Origin: Acidobacteriota bacterium
Lineage (GTDB): Bacteria > Acidobacteriota > JAAYUB01 > JAMOQF01
DNA length: 8,825 nucleotides
Assembly: GCA_027040585.1 (NCBI GenBank)
Contig: JALULU010000226.1
Coordinates: 1 to 8,825, forward strand
Direction of reading: 5' to 3'
Below, piece after piece: positions 1 to 5,244 of the stretch (position 1 is the first letter of the stretch; each line of letters begins with the position of its first letter). The notes below the pieces were generated by a model. The model was not told the origin of the DNA. It saw nothing but the letters and a program-made list of their open reading frames with translations, and did not search any database. The position numbers and the translations under genes are program-made.

Positions 1-115
1 TATCCTTTCTTATTTTTGCCTTTTTTATCAATATACAGTTAAAAATTAGTAGGGAAAACTTATAACTTAAATTTCAAATGAAAATCTGAAATATATATTA
101 TTAAAAATATTTAAT
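1..115. other. Non-coding left edge, no gene seen
   Basis: Very AT-rich sequence without a supportable reading frame on either strand. It contains a short near-palindrome, TTTCAAATGAAA (72-83), similar to sequences upstream of the two plus-strand genes, but in DNA of this composition it may be chance. The first repeat cluster begins directly after it. Confidence 0.5.
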
Positions 116-154
116 AGGTCTGACCCTACTATTTCCTATTTCTTATAATGAGGT

Positions 155-196
155 ATGACCTCATTATTTCTTGCATGACCTCATTATTTCTTGCAT
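155..196. repeat. 20-bp perfect tandem duplication (two copies)
   Basis: A 20-base unit occurs twice head to tail (155-174, 175-194), followed by two bases that repeat the start of the unit. The register can therefore shift by up to two bases, and the unit may equally start at 157 with GACCTC, the right arm of the repeat palindrome. The second copy has the right arm but not the left arm GGT. Confidence 0.9.
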
Positions 197-204
197 TTGT
201 ATAT

Positions 205-220
205 TGCAATGATGCAATGA
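205..220. repeat. 8-bp tandem duplication abutting a palindrome
   Basis: TGCAATGA occurs twice without a gap (205-212, 213-220). The second copy ends exactly where the GGTC arm of the palindrome at 221-229 begins. This is perfect but short. Confidence 0.75.
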
Positions 221-225
221 GGTCT

Positions 226-254
226 GACCCCATTTTTTAGACCCCATTTTTTTA
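226..254. repeat. 14/15-bp tandem duplication starting at GACC
   Basis: The unit GACCCCA-T6-A (226-239) is followed directly by GACCCCA-T7-A (240-254). The copies differ only by one T in the homopolymer run. The unit starts exactly at the right arm GACC of GGTCTGACC (221-229); the flanking bases do not allow a shift to the left. The second copy lacks the left arm. Confidence 0.85.
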
Positions 255-300
255 CCATTATTTTTATTGTCCTATTTTGATGTTATGAGGTCTGACCCCT

Positions 301-482
301 CTTACCTAAAAATAAATAAAAAGTCAAGAAAAGAAGAAAGTAGAGTAGAGAAAAAACATTGTAAATATGTAGATGGATATAAAAAATTTAAATTTTAATA
401 AATAAAGTTTAAATAAATAAAAAGCTACTAAAAAGAAAAAATAGATATATTATTAAAAAATTACTTACTAAAAAATTAGAAC
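301..482. other. Non-coding AT-rich spacer, nothing recognisable
   Basis: This stretch lies downstream of the minus-strand Fis-type gene. It has only A/T-rich simple sequence (several TAAATAAA-like runs). I see no hairpin followed by a U-run that would make a convincing terminator for that gene, no reading frame, and no copy of the palindromic repeats. Confidence 0.5.
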
Positions 483-707
483 TTATGCAAAAACCTTTTC
501 GTCTTCTTCCTTGAATTTTTCCAGATTATAGCTCTGATACTTATAGTTAAAAATCCTATAAGTTACTTTTAAATCTTTAGCAGCCTTAATTTTTATCCAA
601 TTATTTCTCTTTAAAGCATCTAACATTATAATCTTTTCAATCTCTGCAATTTTATCTTTAAATGGCAAATTTTTGTTTGTGATTATTCCGTAAATTTCCT
701 CTTTCAA
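483..707 (-). CDS. Small stand-alone Fis-type helix-turn-helix protein
   Basis: This 74-residue protein is little more than a Fis-family DNA-binding domain (HTH_8). Residues 24-65 follow the pattern of the C-terminal domain of NtrC-type activators: a helix ending ALKRNN, then IKIKAAKDLKV (conserved K..AA..L), then TYRIFNYKYQSYNLE in place of the usual R.TLYRKLKKYGLE. The usual glycine before the first HTH helix is replaced by tryptophan. The N-terminal 23 residues are charged and helical. There is no sigma-54 AAA+ or receiver domain, so it is not an NtrC-like activator. It could be a nucleoid-type or accessory DNA-binding protein; this is inference. The start is TTG (705-707), supported by a strong Shine-Dalgarno sequence. 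It lies 114 bases downstream of the metalloregulator gene on the same strand. Its target is unknown. Confidence 0.75.
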   Translation of the reverse strand: MKEEIYGIITNKNLPFKDKIAEIEKIIMLDALKRNNWIKIKAAKDLKVTYRIFNYKYQSYNLEKFKEEDEKVFA

Positions 708-714
708 CTCTTAA

Positions 715-720
715 CCTCCC
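715..720 (-). promoter_or_regulatory. Strong ribosome binding site deciding a TTG start
   Basis: GGGAGG on the minus strand lies seven bases before the TTG codon at 705-707 of the Fis-type gene. This spacing is near ideal, and it is the reason I accept the uncommon start codon. Confidence 0.75.
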
Positions 721-794
721 GGAGTTTTTTATTAATAATATAAGACTAAAAAAGGTAAAATAGAAAATTATAAGGGAAATTATTTACTAAAGAA

Positions 795-816
795 TTATTT
801 TAATCTCTTAAAATAA
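795..816 (-). other. AT-only inverted repeat after the metalloregulator gene
   Basis: A 9-bp perfect stem made only of A and T (795-803 with 808-816) encloses the loop TCTC. It lies just past the stop codon of the DtxR-type gene. It could weaken or end transcription, but there is no G-C pair and no U-run after it, so I do not call it a terminator. Confidence 0.3.
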
Positions 817-821
817 ATTCA

Positions 822-1223
822 TCAACTATTTTTTTTAGATAAATATTCTTTTACAAAAAAGGTCAGTTTTTCAACAGTTTCTTTACTTAAACAATGCTCA
901 ACAAGGCATGCTTCCCTTTCAGATTCCTTCAAACTCACACCTAATATAATGTTAAAAAATTTTAACAATAAATCATGAGTCGCCGTTATATTTTCAGCTA
1001 TTTTCCTTCCTCTTTCAGTAAGTTTTACATCTCCATAGGGTGTATAATCTACATACCCAGCTTTTTTTAAAACTTTAAAAGCATGTGTAACAGTAGGTTT
1101 TTTTACATTTAACTCTTTTGCTATTGATGTAACACTTGGTTTAAAACCTTTACATTCAAATACAAAAATAATCCTTAAATAATCTTCCATTGCGGTGGAA
1201 ATTTTGCATTCATCCTTTTTCAT
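822..1223 (-). CDS. DtxR/MntR-family metal-dependent transcriptional regulator (short form)
   Basis: This 133-residue protein carries the winged-helix and metal-binding/dimerisation domains of the DtxR family, without the C-terminal SH3-like domain of classical DtxR. AMEDYLRII (11-19) begins the DNA-binding domain, VTSIAKELNVKKPTVTHAFKVLKKAGYV (31-58) is the helix-turn-helix, and VKLTERG (66-72) is the wing. Comparing from memory with DtxR and B. subtilis MntR, the likely metal ligands are Asp14, His83, Cys106, Glu109 and His110. Asp14 is the MntR-type residue, whereas Cys106 in EACLVEH is the DtxR/IdeR-type residue; Arg17 replaces MntR Glu11. Binding of Fe(II) or Mn(II) as corepressor is therefore likely, but which metal is open. 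The ATG follows the TPR gene stop codon by 3 bases, with only a weak GGAA upstream, so translation is probably coupled. No metal transporter is in view. Confidence 0.88.
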   Translation of the reverse strand: MKKDECKISTAMEDYLRIIFVFECKGFKPSVTSIAKELNVKKPTVTHAFKVLKKAGYVDYTPYGDVKLTERGRKIAENITATHDLLLKFFNIILGVSLKESEREACLVEHCLSKETVEKLTFFVKEYLSKKNS

Positions 1224-1226
1224 TTT

Positions 1227-2813
1227 CTAATCAACCATTTCCTTTAAAGAGGTTTTTTTCAAAATCTCTCTATATTTTTCCATATTTTTTTTATCACCAA
1301 TTTCCTTATATAATAAAAATAAATTATAAGCTATCCTTTCAAATAAACTTTTTTCATTTTTGACTTCATTTAAAATATTACTTGCTTCCCCTACCCTGTT
1401 TAGCTGTATTAGGGCAAAAGCCATCCCAATTTTAGCTCTTGTAAATTCAGGATTCAACTTATATGCCTTCTCAAAATATTCATACGCTTTTGGTGGGTCA
1501 TCTAAATGATAATAAATTCTACCTACATTGTAGTATAAATCGGCAAATCCAGGATTAGTTTTGATTGCTAAAAAGTATATACTCAATTCTTTTTGTAATA
1601 ACTTTTTGTTATCAGTGTACCCCTCTATTTCTGTTAAAAATTTATTTGATTTAAAATTTATCTCCACCTCATTATTAAATGACTCAATAATCTCTTCAAA
1701 AATTGGGATAGCCTTTTCCTTTTCTCCAATATATTTATAAGCAAATGCTAAACTAATTTTAGCAGAAATATAGTCAGGATTTAACTTAACAGACATTTCA
1801 AGATAAGTTATTGCTTCTTTGCGTTTGCGTAGTCTTTGATATTCTCTTCCAAGATTAAAAAAAATCATAAAATTTCTCATACCCCTATCAATTAAGCCCT
1901 TATAGAAATTTATAAGAGACAGTCTAAACCAGGAATTCCTTATTGAATCCTGAGGAGGAATCAAGTTTGGTAAAAAATCTAAAGAAATTGATAATGTTCT
2001 ATAAAATTCATTGTCTATCCATTTTTCCAGAGATTTTTCACTAATTTTCACATTATTTGAATTTTCTTTTAAATATTCTAAAATAGACTTATTACTAAAT
2101 CTAATTTGAAAATATTTAGAGAGGAAAAGAATAGGGATAAGAAAATCTAACTTATCAAAATCTTTTAAAAAGTCAAAAATATTTTCAATTAAAACTGCAG
2201 CTTCCTCATATTTTCCTGAATAAAGCTTAAAAGCAATAAGTGCTTTCTCAGCTTCGACATTGGGCTTTCTTAAATTTAAAGAATTTATTAAAAGCTTCTC
2301 TACATTATCATAATTAGCCAATCTAAAATTTAAAATACTTTTTAAATAATTTATCCTTGAAGAATATGGTGGTATATCTTCAGTTTCATCCAGGACATGC
2401 TCTGCCTCTTCTAAAAAACCAATATTGAGTAAAATAATTGCATAACATATGGAAATTCCTTCAACTGCCTTACCACTATTTTCATATAATTCTTTAAAAA
2501 TACTATAACTTTTAGAGAACTCTCCAAGATTATTATAAATTAATCCCCTTAAAAAATTATTTATTTTCGAAGAGTGTCCTATCTCTTCAGATTTTTTTAT
2601 TTCATCAAGGGCTTTGCCATAAATTTCTTCAGAAATATACTTAAGTGCACTTTTTTGATGTGCTTCAAAGATAAATTCTTTTGCAACCTCAGACAACACA
2701 TAGTCTTCTTTTTTTTCAATTATCTTATAAAAACCTACAATTGCCCTATTAAAAAGGCCATTGTCAAAATCTTTGACCGCTTCATCAAAAATTTCTTTAG
2801 AATCAATACTCAT
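1227..2813 (-). CDS. TPR-repeat protein
   Basis: The protein has 528 residues from the ATG at 2811-2813; residue numbers below count from the alternative TTG at 2832-2834, seven codons earlier. It is almost wholly helical. Clear tetratricopeptide repeats lie at about 322-386 (including EAITYLEMSVKLNPDY and KAIPIFEEIIE) and 428-495 (YYNVGRIYYHLDDPPKAYEY, then FEKAYKLNPEF). Degenerate TPR-like pairs lie at about 92-220, for example LIYNNLGEFSKSYSIFKEL and KLYSGKYEEAAVLIENIF. I see no signal peptide, membrane segment or enzymatic motif, so a cytoplasmic scaffold role is likely. I prefer the ATG because AAAGAA precedes it and a possible -10 box (TATAAA, minus strand, 2848-2853) leaves room for a short leader; neither TTG has a ribosome binding site. 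It is the first gene of a tight pair with the metalloregulator. The partner proteins are unknown. Confidence 0.85.
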   Translation of the reverse strand: MSIDSKEIFDEAVKDFDNGLFNRAIVGFYKIIEKKEDYVLSEVAKEFIFEAHQKSALKYISEEIYGKALDEIKKSEEIGHSSKINNFLRGLIYNNLGEFSKSYSIFKELYENSGKAVEGISICYAIILLNIGFLEEAEHVLDETEDIPPYSSRINYLKSILNFRLANYDNVEKLLINSLNLRKPNVEAEKALIAFKLYSGKYEEAAVLIENIFDFLKDFDKLDFLIPILFLSKYFQIRFSNKSILEYLKENSNNVKISEKSLEKWIDNEFYRTLSISLDFLPNLIPPQDSIRNSWFRLSLINFYKGLIDRGMRNFMIFFNLGREYQRLRKRKEAITYLEMSVKLNPDYISAKISLAFAYKYIGEKEKAIPIFEEIIESFNNEVEINFKSNKFLTEIEGYTDNKKLLQKELSIYFLAIKTNPGFADLYYNVGRIYYHLDDPPKAYEYFEKAYKLNPEFTRAKIGMAFALIQLNRVGEASNILNEVKNEKSLFERIAYNLFLLYKEIGDKKNMEKYREILKKTSLKEMVD

Positions 2814-2922
2814 AACATTCTTTGATAACAACAAGAAACTAATTACTTTTATACATTAATTTATTCACCCAAATTAGTCAATACATAATTTATTATCTAA
2901 TTTACTATTTTTATAAAAATTC
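2814..2922. promoter_or_regulatory. Leader and weak promoter region of the TPR-regulator operon
   Basis: On the minus strand there is a TTGACT (2876-2881) and a TATAAA (2848-2853), but the 22-base spacer is too long for a standard sigma-70 promoter, so at most the -10 box is meaningful. A 7-bp inverted repeat, AAATTAG (2871-2877) with CTAATTT (2897-2903), spans this area and might be an operator. Its arms are AT-only apart from one base and may be chance. Confidence 0.3.
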
Positions 2923-2967
2923 AGGGTCAGACCTCAACTTCGAAAATCCTCCGATTTATACATTTTA

Positions 2968-2995
2968 GAAAATACATGGGTTCGAAAACACATGG
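2968..2995. repeat. Imperfect 12-bp direct repeat, period 16
   Basis: GAAAATACATGG (2968-2979) and GAAAACACATGG (2984-2995) match at 11 of 12 bases. TTCGAAAA also occurs twice nearby (2939-2946 and 2981-2988). These lie between the two palindromes of cluster 2 and look like remnants of older tandem duplication. Confidence 0.55.
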
Positions 2996-3009
2996 AAAAT
3001 ATATAGGGT

Positions 3010-3037
3010 CAGACCTTCTATACAGACCTTCTATACA
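3010..3037. repeat. 13-bp perfect tandem duplication (two copies)
   Basis: CAGACCTTCTATA occurs at 3010-3022 and again at 3023-3035, followed by CA, so the register may shift by up to two bases. With the two-base shift the unit starts at 3012 with GACC, the right arm of the palindrome GGTCAGACC (3007-3015). The second copy again lacks the left arm. Confidence 0.85.
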
Positions 3038-3172
3038 ATTAGACCACTGAAACAATTGAACTTATCAATACAATTAAGTTTTTTCAAATTAGAAATTAAA
3101 TATTTTAAAAAATAAAAATTTACAAAAAAATTAATTTTTAGTGATTTTCTTTACATAAATTTCAATTGAAAA

Positions 3173-3187
3173 TGTTATATTTATGTT
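3173..3187 (+). promoter_or_regulatory. Extended -10 promoter, predicted leaderless start of the kinase gene
   Basis: TG-T-TATATT (3173-3181) is an extended -10 element. It ends six bases before the ATG at 3188, so transcription would begin at or next to the start codon. No Shine-Dalgarno sequence is present. There is no well-spaced -35 box; TTTACA (3150-3155) is 20 bases away. A perfect 12-base palindrome, TTTCAATTGAAA (3160-3171), lies just upstream of the -10 element and could be an operator. Confidence 0.5.
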
Positions 3188-4798
3188 ATGGATACAGAAA
3201 AAAGCACAGATCTTTTCTTTAGTCCAAATTATATAAAAAAGCTTATAGAAACAATTTCCTTGATCTCATCTGAACTTGTGGAAAATTCGAATATTGAAAT
3301 GCTTCTTGAATCCATTTATGATAATATGATGTCTTTTGGATTTTATTCTTCGATGTGGCTCTTTCTAAAAGAAAAGGAAAAATTCAAATTAAAATGGTAC
3401 AAAGGGATTGAAAAAAAAGATTTAAAAACACCTGAAGGTTCAGAGATAATTTTAAATGTTTTCTCTAAGGAACAAACAATCTTTGTTAAAGATTGCAATG
3501 CCTTCCTTAACAATGGATGTTCTCAAAATAAAATTTTATCAGGGGCTTTATTAATTCCAGTAAAAATTAGTGGAGAAAAAACTGGCATTTTTGGAGTAGG
3601 ATTTTTAACCAGAAATAAAGTTTCTGTACTTGAACTACACTTTTTCAATATAATTTCTTCATTCATTTCTACCCTTTTAAAATTGGAAGATGAAAAAAAA
3701 TTATCTAAGAAATTTAAAGACCTTCTATATTTGGCAGGACTTGAAACACTAATCGAAAAGGTAGTTGATGGAATTATTCTCCTTGATAAAAATTTCAATT
3801 TGACAATCTTACATTCTCAAAATGAAGAATTTTTAGAAAATTTTACAGAATTTGAAAAGGGAGAACTGTTCAATCTAATTTATGAAATGGAAGACAAGGA
3901 ATTTATCGAGCTTAAAAATGGAACAAAAGATTTTATAGAAAAAGAAATAACAATAAAAGGCGAGGAAGAGAAAAAAGTAAAAGTATCAGCAACTTCAATT
4001 AAAGATGAGAATGAAAATTTTGAAAAAATAATCGTACTTATAAAAGACATAACTACTGAAGAAATTGAAAAGAAGAAAAACTATATTGACGCAAGAATCG
4101 GAACTCTTGAGAATTTAATGGCTGGACTCACTCATGAAATTAATAACCCTATAACGGCTATTTCTGGATTTTCACAAATGCTTAAAATGAAATATAAAGA
4201 CAACAAAGATATACAAGATATAGCTGAGAAAATTGAAAAATCTGCAGAAAGAACATCAAAAATTATAAAAAAAATTGAAATCTTCACATCACAAAAAGCC
4301 TTAGTTAAAAAGCTAACAAACGTTACAAATATAATTGATGAAATTTTAAAAGAAAAATTTTTAGAAATTGAAAACAAAAACATAAAAGTTTTAAAAATAT
4401 TTGAGAAAAATATACCATTCCTTGAACTTGAAAAGGACAATATCAAAATCGCTTTTACAAATATAATTGAAAATAGTATAGAAAACATGTATGAAACAAA
4501 AAATGGGGGTATTTTTACTATTACTGTTAAGAATTTTCAAAATAAAAAAATAATTGCTTCATTTAAAGATACTGGTTCTGGCATACCCAATGAGTTGCTC
4601 AGCAAAATTTTTGACCCTTTTTTTACTACAAAGGAAGTTGGAAAAGGAATGGGTTTGGGACTTTCAATTGCATACTCAATTGTTAAAAGTCACGATGGAA
4701 AAATCTATGCTGCAAGTACTTTAGGAGAATCTACAGAAATAACAATTGAACTACCAATTTATGTACCACAGGAAAACTTTGAAAAAGAAGAAAATTAA
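3188..4798 (+). CDS. Soluble GAF-domain sensor histidine kinase, NtrB-like
   Basis: This 536-residue kinase has no signal peptide and no convincing membrane segment, so it should sense a cytoplasmic cue. Residues about 15-165 look like a GAF domain and about 180-290 like a divergent PAS domain ending in VLIKDIT. Next comes a HisKA dimerisation domain with LMAGLTHEINNPITAISGF, in which His316 is the expected phosphorylation site. The ATPase domain has an N box (NIIENSIENM, with Asn429), G1 DTGSGIP (461-467), F box FDPFFTTK (475-482) and G2 GKGMGLGLS (485-493). All catalytic motifs are present, so it should be active. The HEINNP H box is the class used by NtrB-like kinases, which often pair with response regulators of the sigma-54 type. 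No response regulator gene lies in the window, so it is an orphan here. Its stop codon overlaps that of ybeY on the other strand. Confidence 0.92.
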   Translation: MDTEKSTDLFFSPNYIKKLIETISLISSELVENSNIEMLLESIYDNMMSFGFYSSMWLFLKEKEKFKLKWYKGIEKKDLKTPEGSEIILNVFSKEQTIFVKDCNAFLNNGCSQNKILSGALLIPVKISGEKTGIFGVGFLTRNKVSVLELHFFNIISSFISTLLKLEDEKKLSKKFKDLLYLAGLETLIEKVVDGIILLDKNFNLTILHSQNEEFLENFTEFEKGELFNLIYEMEDKEFIELKNGTKDFIEKEITIKGEEEKKVKVSATSIKDENENFEKIIVLIKDITTEEIEKKKNYIDARIGTLENLMAGLTHEINNPITAISGFSQMLKMKYKDNKDIQDIAEKIEKSAERTSKIIKKIEIFTSQKALVKKLTNVTNIIDEILKEKFLEIENKNIKVLKIFEKNIPFLELEKDNIKIAFTNIIENSIENMYETKNGGIFTITVKNFQNKKIIASFKDTGSGIPNELLSKIFDPFFTTKEVGKGMGLGLSIAYSIVKSHDGKIYAASTLGESTEITIELPIYVPQENFEKEEN

Positions 4799-5244
4799 AA
4801 TATTTGCATCTCTTTAATTTTTTCTTTTATTTTCTCTTGAAGAGAAAACATCTTTTCCATATCAGTCTTATTTCCGTGTGTGTATCCAAGTAGATGTAAT
4901 ATCGCATGAACGTGAACAAGAATAAACTCGTCCTTAAAATTCCCATTATTGTAAATCTTACTGTTCTCTTTTACAACTTTCGGTGAGATGACAACATCAC
5001 CCAAGTATACAAATCCATTTTCAGATTTCTCTCCGTCAGGAAAAGAAAGAACATCCGTGGGGCCTGAAACCTTTCTAAAATTCTCATTAAAAAAAGAAAT
5101 CTTTTCGGGAGTAACATAAATAAAAGAAATTTCACTTTTGTTAATATTTAAAATTTTAAAAATCTCATGGATAAGATTATTAATTTTCTCTTTATCAATC
5201 TTAAGCTTCCTCTGGTAATTTTTAATGTTTACAATATTTTCCAT
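4795..5244 (-). CDS. ybeY: Endoribonuclease YbeY, rRNA maturation factor
   Basis: YbeY is a single-domain zinc-dependent endoribonuclease needed for 16S rRNA 3'-end maturation and ribosome quality control in the cytoplasm. At 149 residues it has the usual length. FNENFRKVSGPTDVLSFP (52-69) matches the family signature, with the conserved Arg57 and PTDVLSFP. LGDVVIS (81-87) is the second conserved strand. The zinc motif HAILHLLGYTH gives the three histidine ligands His113, His117 and His123; the usual GYDH has Thr122 in place of Asp. The N terminus (IVNIKNYQRKLKID) fits the family, supporting this ATG. The ATG abuts the TAA stop of the GWxTD gene with no spacer and no visible ribosome binding site, so translation probably depends on coupling or reinitiation. 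The usual neighbours (phoH-like, HD-domain phosphohydrolase, era) are absent. Confidence 0.96.
   Translation of the reverse strand: MENIVNIKNYQRKLKIDKEKINNLIHEIFKILNINKSEISFIYVTPEKISFFNENFRKVSGPTDVLSFPDGEKSENGFVYLGDVVISPKVVKENSKIYNNGNFKDEFILVHVHAILHLLGYTHGNKTDMEKMFSLQEKIKEKIKEMQIF

Larger units (their letters stand above)
116..300 (-). repeat. Palindromic repeat cluster 1 (GGGGTCAGACCTC family, minus orientation)
   Basis: Three clear copies of the interrupted palindrome read GGTCTGACC on the plus strand (117-125, 221-229, 289-297). A variant copy has ATG in place of CTG at the centre; it lies at 145-167 and extends to a 10-bp perfect stem (145-154 with 158-167) around a 3-base loop. Right-arm fragments without a left arm lie at 177-182 and 240-245. 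Written as GGGGTCAGACCTC, the longer, G-rich end is on the minus strand, opposite to the other two clusters. The cluster also holds three short tandem duplications, listed separately. No transposase or reading frame lies in it. It resembles REP-type elements, but I infer this from form only. Confidence 0.8.
2923..3037 (+). repeat. Palindromic repeat cluster 2 (GGGGTCAGACCTC family, plus orientation)
   Basis: Two copies of the repeat, AGGGTCAGACCTC (2923-2935) and AGGGTCAGACCTT (3005-3017), lie in the divergent gap between the TPR and kinase genes. An extra right-arm fragment, CAGACCTT (3023-3030), comes from a tandem duplication. Between the two palindromes lies a region with imperfect 16-base periodicity. 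No GTGCCAGGCAC-family copy is present here. The G-rich end is on the plus strand, as in cluster 3. Confidence 0.75.

Noticed and set aside
116..300. CRISPR array
   Set aside because: Repeats are only about 9-13 bases, spacing is irregular, no unit of 25-40 bases recurs, and no cas gene is present.
795..816. Rho-independent terminator after the metalloregulator gene
   Set aside because: The stem has no G-C pairs and is not followed by a U-run on the minus strand; it is listed only as an inverted repeat.
2574..2825. Plus-strand frames inside the TPR gene, and similar antisense frames in the kinase and YjiH-type genes
   Set aside because: They are low-complexity Phe/Ile/Ser-rich shadows of well-supported genes on the other strand or frame.
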